Source: Henckelia pumila
Taxonomy: Eukaryota > Streptophyta > Magnoliopsida > Lamiales > Gesneriaceae
Assembly: GCF_033568475.1 (NCBI RefSeq)
Contig: NC_133123.1
Span: 23,980,622-24,044,621 of the forward strand
Length of the DNA: 64,000 bases
Direction of reading: 5' to 3'
The position numbers and the translations under genes were made by a program. Below, piece after piece: positions 43,873 through 55,507 of this stretch (the first letter of the stretch is position 1; every line of letters starts with the position of its first letter). The notes beneath the pieces were generated by a model. It was not told the DNA's origin. It saw only the letters and a list, made by a program, of their open reading frames with translations, and did no database searches.

Positions 43873-45473
43873 TGTGAGGCCTCGGTTCTAATCTTCTATT
43901 CTTAAGATAATATAAACAATTATCCTCCACCATCTATAAGATAAGGCAACAAATAATTTTTTAATTTTTCTGGTGAACAGTGCTGCGCTCGATCCTATAA
44001 AAGTCCAGGATCGAGCGCACCAAATTTTAAAACTATCTGCCGAGAAAAAAAGGTGTGCCGCGCTCGATCCGGCAAAAAGCCAGGATCGAGCGCACCATTT
44101 TGTGAAACTCTCTGCCTCGGAATCACAGGGGCCGCGCTCGATCCTGCAATAACCTAGGATCGAGCGCACCCCTTTGCCCAGAAAAATTCCGAACATGGAA
44201 TGCCTTTCCTTACAAACTCAATCCAACAATAATCAAACAACATGCATTAATCCAAATTCAAACATAATCTCGACTACTCGATACAACAAGATACAACCAA
44301 GGTTTGAGTCTAGTAATTACTTCAAAACATAACTAGATTCACATGCATTACAAAACATCAAAAGTTCGAATACATTCGACTTCTAAAAACCAAGCCTCAC
44401 TTCTAATCTCTCGATCCTCTATCCACGTGGTCTCTGACTGGTACCTGCCCCACCTGTTGCCAAGTACACATACAAACAAAGACAAACAGCCGGATAATCC
44501 GGTGAGAATTGCCATTCCCAGTAAAAGAGACTAACATGCTATAAAATAAACATATCAAGTCATATATGAACTCATTCTTCATATAATAAATTAATCCAAT
44601 CAAGTACTGAATTAAAATGATATGCATGTCTTTAAAACTTATGGATTATCAAACTCAGATAATCGAATGAAATTCTTCTATTCTTTCTTTCTTTCTTCGG
44701 TTTGGGATCTCGAGGTTAAAACATCCTACAATCACACCGACTTCCCTCTCGAGGTGGACGAGACATATTTTAATCATCTAGACTCCAGAGCATTATAGTG
44801 AGTTACACAACGAAGTAGTAAATTGCCTACCAAGTCACTCGACTACAATCTTTAGATCGTCTAATTCAAAATGAATAATCAATTCGGCTCAATATGAATG
44901 CACATGAATCTAATTCATTCAAATAACAATTCAGACATATATTCAAATAAGCACATAAGCACATAAACATGCAATATGTGATTTCTTCTAGGACACTCGA
45001 ATCAATCCGGATTCGAGTTAATCGTCCTATTCCATTCCAAAGTCATCTTATACCTTTCTTCGTGTTGTTCACAGTCGTCGATCGGCTCAACTCTTCCAAC
45101 TGATCAAAGCTGTAAGGCTCTCAACTTCCAGGACTTCAAATCAATTTCCAAACGGAGCACTCGTTGCTGTGATCGTAGATATCAAGTCAGAATTCAATTA
45201 TATCGGACGGATTGAGCTAGAATCGAAATCACAAAAGCTCGGAAGCTTTTTGATCGCCTAAAATGGTGAAGGGGCGACTTGGAGGTGATGAAGGTAAGGA
45301 AGAAAGACTTAGTCAACAAGTCTAATATATAACAAATCCACTTTTTGCGTTCTAGTTCCTAAAATTTCCGAAAATTGCAAAAAGGTCCCTGATTAATAAA
45401 AAGTCCGATCTCGAATTTTGAAATCACTGATTATCTCAAATAACATCAATTAAGATAAAGACGGGGCGTTACA
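43873..45473 (-). mobile_element. Solo LTR of a gypsy-type retrotransposon inside the MULE transposase
   Basis: 1,601 bp from TGTGAGGCCTCGG to GGGGCGTTACA with TSD aaatt. There is no PBS, PPT or internal domain, so it is a solo LTR left by recombination. It has three inverted pairs GCGCTCGATCC...GGATCGAGCGC at 43985-44018, 44060-44093 and 44134-44167, with a TATA-like GTTTATATT (complement of 43909-43917) further downstream on the minus strand. Joining the flanks at the TSD makes the transposase continuous (WIADKMIDDF...NLNF then LRVKLAKKFG). Confidence 0.9.
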
Positions 45474-45478
45474 AAATT

Positions 45479-46170
45479 CAAATTGTAAAAAGAATTTTCT
45501 TCAAAATCATCAATCATTTTATCAGCAATCCAATTTGACCTAGCTTCCTTACAAGAGCCAACAAAAGGTTGACATGTGTGAATTGAATTGTATGTTTAAT
45601 CTGATGTGTAACATGATCGATCCCAATTGGTAATGTATGGATTCTCCATGGGCATTCATTAGATCTGCCACATTTTATAGTGACTCTAGCTTTTTCGTTT
45701 TTAATTCTTTTCAATAGGAAATCTTCTTGTGTAGCAGATTCCTTCACTATTTTTCTGAAATGATCAACAATATCAAAAGTTTGACCTTGTTTTAATTTCA
45801 AATGACCTATATCAGTTTCCTTGAAGTAATTCACCAAGATCTCATCACTCATACCACCATGGCTTTGTTTATCATCATTTTCACTGTCATTATCTTTTAA
45901 ATAATTCAATTCATTTCCTGAGTCATAATTTGACAATTCATCCCCAATGTTCCTTTCTTTATTCATTCCAGTCACACTCCTCACTATAATTATCATTCCC
46001 ATCAGACCCTTCATTATAATCACCCCCACAATACTATTTGCTTGCAACAAACTCAATTTGATACTAATTGTTCTCTCTCCAAATGTAGTATACATATCAA
46101 AACAAGTTCGTATATCTTTATCATTGTTTATCATAATTGTTTCCTTACTACCTGGAATAAATCCTTCCAA
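45479..46170 (-). pseudogene. MULE transposase, N-terminal part
   Basis: The open stretch 45514-46170 carries MINNDKDIRTCFDMYTTF, an acidic linker, then KQGQTFDIVDHFRK and IKCGRSNECPWRIHTLPIG, the MuDR N-terminal zinc-type domain. A frameshift near 45590 moves the continuation (FVGSCKEARSNWIADK) to another frame, which reaches the solo LTR at 45479. Upstream sequence to about 46900 may be the 5' leader of the transposon; its terminal repeats are not convincing. Confidence 0.85.
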
Positions 46171-47249
46171 AATAAGAATCTCTCATACATCCCCATAGCC
46201 TTGACCTTTTGCGACAGAACATGAATCATCTATGAGTCGAAAAAAATTGTACCCACTTATATCTAGATTGTTTCATAAAATGGACAAGTATGTTTACACG
46301 CATCCTACAAGAAAGGATATCAAACTTCATCTCATGAAATTATGCTCGGAAAAATAAAAATTCAAAATAAATAAAAATGTGATTAACAATAAATCAATTT
46401 AATATTCTGTATCACAAAAGCTATTATGAATCTAAATTCTGAATCACAAGAATTATTTATAAATATGAACTAAATTATTTAAACCTAACAAATCATAACT
46501 ACATAAAATTTATGAAGTATTTATCATATTTTTTGTTTTTGATTTTCCAAAATTCCAGAATTTATTCATAAACTTACACAAACCAATTTTCATTGGCAAT
46601 AATCTTACATTTGCAGCTATTGAACGATGACATTACTGCCAGATGTAAATCCAGCCAGTTGATGACATGCATGAGGAGGTTGATAGATGAGGGTTTTTTT
46701 GCTCCTGAAGCCCGAACAGAGGAACAAATGAAAGTGGGAAAGAGGCGTGAATTTTGGGCTTTTGGAAGGGGAAGAGTTTATGTTTTTATTTTAAATTTTA
46801 TTTAAATAAATTATAAATTATTCTTTTGCCCTTATTTTTAATGGTAAATGTAACGGAAACTTAACAGAAGAAAGGTTAATGTCAAAATCATAAACTACAA
46901 GAGACGTATCTGCCAAATGTGTGAAATATAGGGGAGGTCACTGCAAAAATCACTGCAAAACTCACCACATAAAGTGTTTTTTTTTAAATTAATTATAAAA
47001 AAACCCTATAATTAACCATTCAAATAATTGTTAAAACGATTCTTGTACATATTTCACCTTTTTGCTATCCGGCTATGTGAAAAGAAAAATTGTCAGTAGA
47101 TTAAAGAAATGTGATAAAAATTAATCAATGAGATATTTATTATTTATTATTTATTATAGAGATATAGATAGAGATTCATTCAATAAAAAAGTAAAATTGA
47201 GTAACGAGGCTTCGAAAGACATATATAATCCGAGTGTAATGAACCGTAT
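46171..47249. other. Presumed 5' flank of the MULE and intergenic DNA
   Basis: A plus-strand ORF of 70 codons at 46593 has no recognisable features. A candidate terminal repeat (ggtcactgcaaaaatcactg) lies near 46935-46960, but a convincing partner near 41.7 kb was not found. Confidence 0.4.
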
Positions 47250-48166
47250 GGGTATGGTGGCTTGGCGTTTGACGGGGTTTTATGGGTTTCGATAATGCAT
47301 TAGACGATTTCAATCTTGGAATATGCTGCGTATGCTTTCTTAAAGGTCTGCTCTACCTTGGTGTTGCATAGGAAATTTTAATGATCTCCTGTCTCATTCA
47401 GAAAAAGAGGCAGAATTGTCCATCCAACCAACCTTATCAACGGTTTTCGGGAATCAGTGAATGAGAGTGGATTGATAGAGTTGGGGATGAAGGGCCACTG
47501 GTTCACTTGGGAAAGGAGTCGGGGCACATATATGTTTGTTGAAGAAAGGCTAGACAGGGCAATGGACACTTGTGCGTGGTTGAACGCCTTTAGAATGGCT
47601 GAGGTCAGTAACTTGGAGGTAATCTCTTCAGATAACAGTATTATTTTCTTGAACATGGATTCTAAAGTTGCTAGCAGGAAAAGACGTTTTCTCTTTGAAA
47701 ACGCTTGGCTACTTGAAAAATAATGTAAGGCAGTGGTGCAACATAGTTGGATGATCCGTGATGAGGGAGATATACAAAATCTAATAGCAGCCTGTGGTAA
47801 TCATTTACAAAAATGGGGAGATAAAGTGAAATTTCGTTAAAAAAAGGCCATCTATCATTGTAGAGATCAACTTCATTTTTTGAAGAGTCTCCGATGTGTT
47901 TTGAATGATGATCGTATCGAGGACATCAAACGAAAACTCTCTTCGTTTTGGCCCAAGAAGAGATTTTTTGGAAACAACGAGCTAAAATCTTTTGGCTTTA
48001 AGCTGGTGATAATAATTCAAAACTTTTCCATTATTATTCTTCCTCGCGCAAAAGAAAAAATGTGATTATGGAACTCAAAGATCATCTCGGGAATTCTTGT
48101 TTCTGGGGACAAGGTATGGAGGAACTTATTTTGCATTATTTCCAAAACTTATATTCCTATAATGGT
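47250..48166 (+). pseudogene. LINE endonuclease C-terminal part and linker
   Basis: The main open stretch is 47457-47723, MNESGLIELGMKGHWFTWER followed by FVEERLDRAMDTCAWLNAF and a relic of the SDNSII (normally SDH.PI) box, so the endonuclease active-site His is lost. Upstream 47340-47456 encodes CCIGNFNDLLSHSEK in other frames. Downstream 47724-48166 keeps linker motifs (WPKKRFF in one frame, AGDNNSKLFHYYSS in another) up to the first MITE. Confidence 0.8.
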
Positions 48167-48775
48167 TAGGGATGGCAATTGCATAAAACCCGCCCCAAAC
48201 CCGCCTAAACGGGTCCACAAGCGGGTTCGGGGCGGGTCCCAATTTTGGTCAAACCCGCCCCGGACCTGTCCCACCAAAGTATATATATATATAAATTTAA
48301 ATTATACATGTATATATATAAATATAAAACACATATATATAATATTAATAATATATAATTATATTTTTATACTAAATAATTAATATATTATCCATAATTT
48401 GAGTGTATAATATTATTGATTTAAAATAAATTTATTTTATTATGATAGGTTTAATATAAAAATGTATCATTATAATATTTTTTGGCTAATGATTATTAAT
48501 TAATTACAAATTAATATATTTTAACTTATGAGAATATTTTTTTTGTCTTAAATATGATTAATATATATATTTAAAATTAAATTTAATGATTTTTATTAAT
48601 TTTTAAACTTTTAAAATTTTAAATTTAATAATTTTAAATTTATTTAATTTCTGGCGGGTCCAACGGATCTAACCCAGATTGGACCCGCCAGGTTCGCGGG
48701 GCAGGTTCAAAGGGAGGCGGGGCGGGTCTCGGGTTTAGCCAAACCCGCTCCAGACCTGCCCCGTTGCCATCCCTA
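48167..48775. mobile_element. MITE with tagggatggcaa termini, copy 1
   Basis: 609 bp with terminal inverted repeats TAGGGATGGCAA and TTGCCATCCCTA and GC-rich subterminal repeats of ggcgggtc/gacccgcc around an AT-rich core. Flanking 8-mers (ataatggt and atccttgt) agree at only 5 of 8, so the TSD is unproven. Confidence 0.75.
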
Positions 48776-48835
48776 ATCCTTGTGCATTGAGCTTAATGCC
48801 ACCAACACCTCCTGCTCTTCATAAGGGTGAGTAAG

Positions 48836-49458
48836 TAAGGGTGTCAATTTGGGTGGGTTCGCGTCGGGCTGATGAAAATAACTCTAAAAATTTCCTCAAC
48901 CCAAACCCGAATCAACCCGAAAATTTCCAACTCGAACCCGAATCCGGCTAACCTGAACCCACCCGATTTTATTTTTTTATTTTTTAACAAAATAATTAAA
49001 TAAAAATTCAAAACACACAATAATAATAATAATATTTAATTTAATCACATAATAACAAAATCTATGCTTATATATAATTTAAATTTGAACTTTTAGTTGT
49101 AGAAAATTTAAAGTATACCTATTACAAAAAATAAAAAAAAATTTAAAAAAATAAAAATTGTACAAAATAAACATTAAATGAAGAAAATCTATTATATCAA
49201 TATATAGTAATTTTTTTTCAAACATACAACGTATAAAAATGTAGTAAATCTATCTTAATTTTATATAAAAATAATAATAATTTAAAGTTTTGGATCATTT
49301 CGGGTCAACCGAACCCAACCCGAACCCGATTAATTTTTCCGGGTAACTTTAGGGTCAACCCGATTCGACCCAAACCTAAAAATCCCCAACCTTAATCTGA
49401 TATTTTTTGGGTTGAGTCGTGTCGGATTGACAGGTTGGATTTAGTTTTGACACCTCTA
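48836..49458. mobile_element. hAT-type MITE with 8-bp TSD
   Basis: 623 bp; ends TAAGGGTGTCAA and TTGACACCTCTA. Flanks tgagtaag (48828-48835) and cgagtaag (49459-49466) form an 8-bp TSD with one mismatch. Subterminal repeats are of the aacccgaacccga type. Confidence 0.82.
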
Positions 49459-49537
49459 CGAGTAAGCATGTGGTTTTGTTGATCATCTATCCGACTCAAA
49501 ACTTGGGATATAATTTGATCATCATAGCAACCATTAG

Positions 49538-50212
49538 TAGGGATGACAACGGGGCGGGTCTAGGGTGGGTTTGGCTAAACCCGAGACCCGTCCCACCTTC
49601 CTTTGGCCTGCCCCGCGAACCTGGCGGGTCCAATCCGGGTTAGACCCGTTGGACCCGCCAAAAATTAAATAAATTTGAAATTATTAAATTTAAAATTTTA
49701 AAAGTTTAAAAATTAATAAAAATCATTAAATTTAATTTCAAATATATATTAATCATATTTAAGACAAAAAAATATTCTCATAAGTTAAAATATATTAATT
49801 TGTAATTAATTAATAATCATTAGCCAAAAAACATTATAATTATACATTTTAATATTAAACCTATCATAATAAAATAAATTCATTTTAATCCAATAATATT
49901 ATACACTCAAATTATGGATAATATATTAATTATTTAGTATAAAAATATAATTATATATTATTAATATTATATATATGTATTTTATATTTATATATATACA
50001 TGTATATTTTAAATTTATATATATATATATATATATATATATCTATATATATATATATATATACTTTGGCGGGACGGGTCCGGGGCGGGTTTGACCAAAC
50101 CCGGGACCCGCCCCGAACCCGCTTGTGGACCCGTTTAGGCAGGTCTATACCCGCCCTTCCGAGGCAGGTTTGATGCGGGGTCGGGTTTAGACCCGACCCA
50201 TTGCCATCCCTA
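49538..50212. mobile_element. MITE with tagggatggcaa termini, copy 2 (inverted)
   Basis: 675 bp; the reverse complement of the MITE at 48167-48775 over most of its length, with an enlarged (TA)n core at about 50017-50062. Inserted in the same LINE. Confidence 0.75.
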
Positions 50213-51212
50213 ATAAGGATAAATCGCCTGGTCCAGATGGCATGAACCCCGGGTTTTATCAATATTTTTGGGATATCACGGGGCCTTAGCCCATATGTCA
50301 CAGCCGCATGCTTGGACTTCTTAAACCAGGGCTATCTGCCAGACGGTATCAATGACACTTCTATTGTTCTAATTCCAAAGAAAAACCGTCCGGAATATCT
50401 ATCTGATCTCTGCCCCATTTTCTTATGCAATGTTATTTACAATATTGTGGCTAAGGTGATTGCTAATCAACTTAAGGGAGTGCTCAACTCGATCATCTCT
50501 CATTCCCAAAGTGTTTTTATTCCAAGAAAACATAATAATGACAATGTTCTCATAGCTTTCGTAATAGGCCATTATCTAAAGTGAAAATCTCAAGGCAAGA
50601 GAGATGTGGCACCCTTAAACTAGATATGTCTAAGGCATTCGATTGTGTTGAATGGCCTTTCTTAAGGCATATGCTTCTTTGTTTGGGCTTTCATAGTCAG
50701 TGGGTGGCATGAAGTGTGTCTCATCTGTGCGTTATACGGTGATACATAATGGTCATGAGATTGGACCGATCATCCCACAACGTGGTCTTCGTCAAGGGGA
50801 TCCACTCTCTCATTATCTTTTCTTGATCTGTATTGAAGGGATTTCATCTCTTTTACAGGCAGAAACGAGGCGAGGTAGCATTCATGGTATTCAAGTGGCT
50901 TGAAATGCCCCAGAAATTTCGCATCTTTTCTTTGCTGACGATAGTTACTTATTCTTCCGAGCAACATCAGAGGAATGTGCCAATGTCAAACACTGTCTCA
51001 GGATTTACGAGATGGCTTCGGGGCATACGATAAACTATGCTAAATCTTCTATTTCTTTCAGTCCAAATCTGCCTAATGAACAGAAACACTTAATGTGTGA
51101 AACGCTTGGGGTGAGATACACTACAGATCATGAGGATTATCTGGGACTCCCGTCGGTGGTAGGCCGTAACAAGTCAGAAATATTTGCATTATTGAAGGAG
51201 AAAACCTGGTAG
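50213..51212 (+). pseudogene. LINE reverse transcriptase domain
   Basis: Begins KDKSPGPDGMNPGFYQYFWD, with a TAG soon after. Then DGINDTSIVLIPKKNRPEY (50340-50400), [14 protein letters not shown] with the first catalytic Asp (about 50618-50660), QRGLRQGDPLSHYLF (50779-50823) and FADDSYLFF with the paired Asp (about 50932-50958). The catalytic motifs survive, but they lie in different frames separated by several indels and stops. Confidence 0.88.
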
Positions 51213-51303
51213 CGTATGAATGGGTGGAAAAATAAATGGTTGTCCCAAGCGGGTAAGGAGATTCTTCTCAAGGCAGTAGTTCAAGCTTTGCCGGCCCACT
51301 TAT

Positions 51304-52943
51304 GTGATGAGCGTGTTTCTTCTTTCCCAAATGCTTTGTTCTGAGCTAGAACGCATGATGAACTCCTTCTGGTGGGGAAAAATCGGGCAAAGCAGAGAAA
51401 GGATGAAATGGCTAATTTGGGATAAACTAACAAAGCATAAGGCAGAAGGTAGATTGGGTTTTCGCAAGATCCATGATTATAATTTGGCTCCTTTATCGAA
51501 AAAAAGCTGGAAGCTTGTCACTGAACAAAACTCTTTAATGGCTCAAATCTTTCGAGCTCATTACTATCCTTCTTCAAATTTCTTGGAAGCTAAGATTGGG
51601 TCCAATCCAAGCTATGTGTGGCGGATTTTATTAGCTACACAAGATCTCATTCGTCGTGGAGCTATACGTCGTATCGGTTCTGGAAATCAGACTCTTATTT
51701 GGGACACTCCGTGGTTACCTGACTCAAGCAACCCTTATATTGTTTCTGCCTGTCCTTCAGAGCTACAGCAAAAAACAGTTTTCTCATTGCGGACGTCACA
51801 ACTAGGAGGCTGGGATATGGATATTTTGAATGATATTTTCGAGGAGCGCGATAAGTTACTAATCCAATATACTCCTTTGAGCAGACATATTATTGAAGAT
51901 AGGTGGAATTGGGGGATCGATAGTAAAGGATTTTATACTGTGAAAAGTGGCTATAAATTGTCTTTCTTTCAAGGAACAGATTCTGATATCAATGAGATAA
52001 ATTGGCTTCTAGTTTGGAGACTCAAGATTCCACCTAAAGTCCGCAACTTTATTTGGAGAATGTTATCTCGGTGTTTACCAACAAGGATGGCTTTGAGGGG
52101 TAGGAGAATTGATACTCAAGAATGGTGTCCTCTTTGTAATCATGATCCCAAAACAGATATCCATGTGCTTGTCCTATGCCTTTTTGCCCGTAATGTTTGG
52201 TGCCTCACTTCTATTGAAAGCATTGTTAGTGCAACAACTTCTTTCAGAGATTGGTGGACTTCTTTAACCATAAATCATTCACCTTCTGACATTGAAAGTG
52301 CAGCCATGATTTTGTGGAACATTTGGAATGCTAGGAATGACGTGTTCTGGAACGGGATTACAAAATCAACAGCTCTTGTCTTTCATTCTGCAGTAGAAAT
52401 TCATAATCAATGGTTGTTAGCTAATCAAGGTAATGATACCTCATCATCTACAACTTTTCAGCAAATCAAATCAGCTTGGAATAAACCGCCAATCAACTTT
52501 GTAAAATGCAACGTAGATGATGATGTCTTCAAGGATCCTCCTCGTATAGGATATGGGTGTATAATTTGCGATTCCTCTAAAGTTGTCATCAAAGCTATTT
52601 GCGGATGTTTTCCTGGAAATTTCCCATCGATAATGGCTAAAGCAATGGGTGTTCGTGATGCTCTCAGTTGGTTAAAGGAGCTAAATATTTCCAATGTAAT
52701 CGTCGAATTGGAAGCGCTCTTAGTGGTTAATGTTTTTCACTCTTCGCGATAGATGTTTCTAGCTTGGGCATGTTAGTGGAAGATTTTAGATTCCTAGCGT
52801 CGGAACTACTCTCTTGTTCATTATCTTTTGTTTATAGATCAGCGAATCAGGCAGCTCATAGACTAGCAAGGTCGGCTGGTTCTTTGTCTGACTGTGATAG
52901 ACGGGTTCTTAACATGTCATCCAATGTACATTTTCCCCTTTGA
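51304..52943 (+). pseudogene. LINE RT C-terminal part, zinc-binding domain and RNase H
   Basis: The longest open stretch (51304-52752, 482 codons) begins inside the RT thumb (SFWWGKIGQSRERMKWLIWD). A zinc-binding reverse-transcriptase domain follows (WRLKIPPKVRNFIWRML, then CPLCNHDPKTDIH). The RNase H part starts at VKCNVDDDVF with the first acidic residue. The second position reads MAKAMGVRDAL, where relatives have Glu before Ala-Met, and the third reads VELEAL, where Asp is usual. A frameshift near 52745 separates the last part (SANQAAHRLARSAGSLSD). RNase H was probably inactive. Confidence 0.88.
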
Positions 52944-52994
52944 ATGTTTTATGGTATTTGCCTTCGAAAATATATGGCCTTATCCCATTGCATT

Positions 52995-53045
52995 TTCCCA
53001 CACGAAGAAACTTGCACGATAAGAGAAGAACGCTACCACATAAAT
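52995..53045 (+). promoter_or_regulatory. Decayed snRNA promoter of the U5-like locus
   Basis: TTCCCACACG at 52995-53004 equals the USE with one T missing, and CATAAAT at 53039-53045 aligns base for base with the TATA box of the 32-kb U5 gene. The register relative to the RNA agrees within one or two bases. Confidence 0.5.
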
Positions 53046-53069
53046 TGCAGATGTTAAAACAACCTAAAA

Positions 53070-53200
53070 TCATGCAGCTGCGCAGTGAGCACAAAACAAA
53101 CTATTCTTTCGCCTTTTACTAAAAAATGTGTGTGCTCGCTGCATTTAAGCAAGATACACTTGTTTTTGGGGAGGGCCTTATCTTTTGTGGTTGGGTCCAA
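53070..53200 (+). ncRNA. Diverged U5 snRNA paralogue or pseudogene
   Basis: Loop I GCCTTTTACT is intact (53111-53120). The basal stem GCAGTGAGCACA (53082-53093) pairs with TGTGCTCGCTGC (53131-53142); relative to the 32-kb gene one A-T pair has become G-C on both sides. Stem Ic has a C-A mismatch (AAAAAAT for AAAGAAT), and the middle part has lost the GCGAAC motif. The Sm site is GTTTTTGG, with the first A changed. The terminal hairpin GGGCC...GGTCC still pairs through one G-U. The mixture of kept and lost parts fits an old paralogue that may no longer function. Confidence 0.75.
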
Positions 53201-53213
53201 CAATTAAGTTCAA
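53201..53213 (+). terminator. 3' box of the U5-like locus
   Basis: CAATTAAGTTCAA fits CA(N)4AGTNNAA, with the same N as in the 32-kb U5 gene. Confidence 0.65.
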
Positions 53214-53251
53214 AATTTAAGGGTTATGTTGGGGTTGGGTCCAACAATTAA

Positions 53252-53764
53252 GAGGGTGTTTGACTGAGCTCTATTTTGTAGAGCTTATAAGCTCTTCAAA
53301 TATGTTTGGTAAATAATTTTCCAAAGGTCACATTTATTTTTTTAGAAAAGATCTTTTTTGATATTTTACTTTTCTATATTATTTTTATATATTTTATTAA
53401 ATACCCACCATGCCCCTAACCATCATTTTTCATAATTTTTCAATTTTTTTAAAATTAAAATATAAAATAGTTTTATTTTTTAATATATGTTTAAAATTTA
53501 TGATAAAATTATAAAACAATTTATATATATATAACTATTTACATTACTTTCATAATATTATACTTTTTATTGGTAATTTGGACAATAAAAAGATATTATA
53601 ATACTAAACACATCAACATCTTTAAGTTGTTAAAAATAAGTTCATCCAAACACTTTAACATCTTATTTTTAAAATAAGATCTGACTGTTTATAAGCTCTT
53701 AAAATAGTTTTTAAGCTCTAGGAGCTTATAAGCTGTTTTTAATAAGTTTAGCTAAACACCCTCT
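53252..53764. mobile_element. MITE with gagggtgttt termini
   Basis: 513 bp; ends GAGGGTGTTTG and AAACACCCTCT, with subterminal agcttataagct repeats on both sides. Possible 8-bp flanks acaattaa and acattcaa agree at 6 of 8. Probably hAT-type. Confidence 0.7.
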
Positions 53765-53785
53765 ACATTCAAAATTTAAAGGTTA

Positions 53786-54115
53786 TGTTGGGGTGCAATA
53801 ATTGTCCTTGCTGGTATAACAATCGAACCATGACACTTGGACTGTTGTGCGGTTTAAAAGATTTGATTTACACAATTACCACCAGTTAGCGCTCGGTCCT
53901 ACAATTGGTATCAGAATCAAGGCCATGAGTTTCAATTCCCATTGATTGCTAGGTGTGCAATTATTGGGAGTGAGATTGTTGGGGTGCAATAGTTGTCCCT
54001 GCTGGTATAGCAATCGAACCATGATGTTTGGACTGCTGTGCGGTTTAAAAGATTTGAGTTGCACCATTACCACCGACTATAGATTTTGGTAAAGCGGCAA
54101 GCGCTCGATCCTACA
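53786..54115 (+). mobile_element. TRIM (terminal-repeat retrotransposon in miniature)
   Basis: Two short LTRs, 53786-53903 (118 bp) and 53977-54115 (139 bp), both TGTTGGGGTGCAATA to CCTACA. Between them lie only a PBS (TTGGTATCAGAATC from 53905, initiator Met type) and a purine-rich tract just before the second LTR. Flanks ggtta and agtta are a TSD with one mismatch. No coding sequence, as expected for a TRIM. Confidence 0.85.
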
Positions 54116-54388
54116 AGTTATTTTAGATTTGGTTATTGCTGATTGATGATATGAAATGAAATATTTGATTAATATTAAATAAATATGAATAAATTATCAA
54201 AGTTCGTGTGATGACTATTGAACTACAAACAAACTAATTAATATCGATTAAAGTTTGTCTATGAAATGGAACTATACAAACAAATTGGGTAGTGTTGGAA
54301 ATTATTTCTAAAAAGTGATTATGAGTTTTTTTTTCCCACAAAATTTTGATATTAAAATTTGACTCGGAAACCAAAATCAAATACATTT

Positions 54389-55459
54389 TGTTGGAAAATT
54401 TAGTTTTGGTATTTACAAAAGAAAGCCAAACTCTTTGAGCAACCAAAAAAGAGCTAAACTGATATTCGGAAAAGATAACATCACTATCAACGACCACTTG
54501 ACTAAGGACTGCAGTTTACTTTGATAAACTGGATCGATAAACTGAAAACACATGAACGACTGCGCTCAACTGGCTAAGGGATGCAAATCAGTTTACCTTG
54601 CTAAACTGAATCCATCAGTTTACCCTTGCCAAACTGATTGCTTCAGTTGTCCACAATAGTTTTCTACCGTGCTATTTTCGGATAAGATCATCCGTACTCT
54701 GACATCTCTGCAGAAGGTAGTGCCGCGATACTAAGGGAATGTCGGCTCCAGAAATCGTTGATGATAGTGACAAATCCAACGGGAATAATTCAAATCTTAT
54801 CTGAAGGACAATTTGAACTTATGACTGTTGGCAATCCAAAGGGTATAAATAGATATCTTGATCAACATCAGAAGCAACGGATGTTCCAAAAACTCTGCCA
54901 TTCTTGCAAGAATACAAAAGGCTTATTACGCTCAAGATTTGATCAAGGAACTCGAAGCACAGACGTTCAAAGCATTATACAGATCATTGAAGGGTCAATT
55001 TTTGTGCTAAGGATTTCGAGTTGTATTCTTCCGTTTATACAATCAGTCTAGGACTGAAACTAAAGTGTTATACTAGGAGTTCTTGTTTAGGCAGTGTATA
55101 AGTCCTAAACTGGATTGGGTTTGTGTAAATTACTTGTATAAATCAAAGTCTTCTAGTGATATCCTTCCGAGGTGGAAGAAGGGGTGACGTAGGAGTATTT
55201 GAAATCTCCGAACATCCATAAACAACTACTTGTGTCATTTTCAGTTTACTCACCATTTACCACACACCCTAAACTGATATTCACTCAGTGTTTTAAATCT
55301 GCAGCTTGACATACTTCCGCACATATTTTGTTTGCCAAACTGCATCCGACACTAAGATAATCCTTGAACTCATTCATTAAACCGATCGAGTTCAATATTT
55401 TATTCTAAACTCTTTGAAAGTATATTCACCCCCCTCTAGACTTTCAACCGATCCTAACA
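54389..55459 (+). repeat. Element D 5' LTR (start approximate)
   Basis: The right end CCGATCCTAACA followed by a PBS is clear. The left end is placed at TGTTGGAAAATTTAG by form only. A TATA box (gtataaatag, about 54842-54851) and many cagttta/taaactg motifs lie inside. The 97-codon ORF at 54758 is not supported. Confidence 0.6.
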
Positions 55460-55507
55460 AGTGGTATCAGAGAGGTTATTATCTTACTCTTAAAGCACTG
55501 AACCAAA

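Larger units (their letters stand above)
47250..52943 (+). mobile_element. L1-type LINE, 5'-truncated and decayed, with three MITE insertions
   Basis: Starts within the endonuclease (WRLTGFYGF, then PWCCIGNFNDLL across frames) and runs through RT, zinc-binding domain and RNase H to a TGA at 52941-52943. Three MITEs (48167-48775, 48836-49458, 49538-50212) lie between the endonuclease and RT. There is no long 3' UTR or poly(A); a U5-like locus begins about 50 bp further on. Frameshifts and stops are numerous. Confidence 0.9.
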
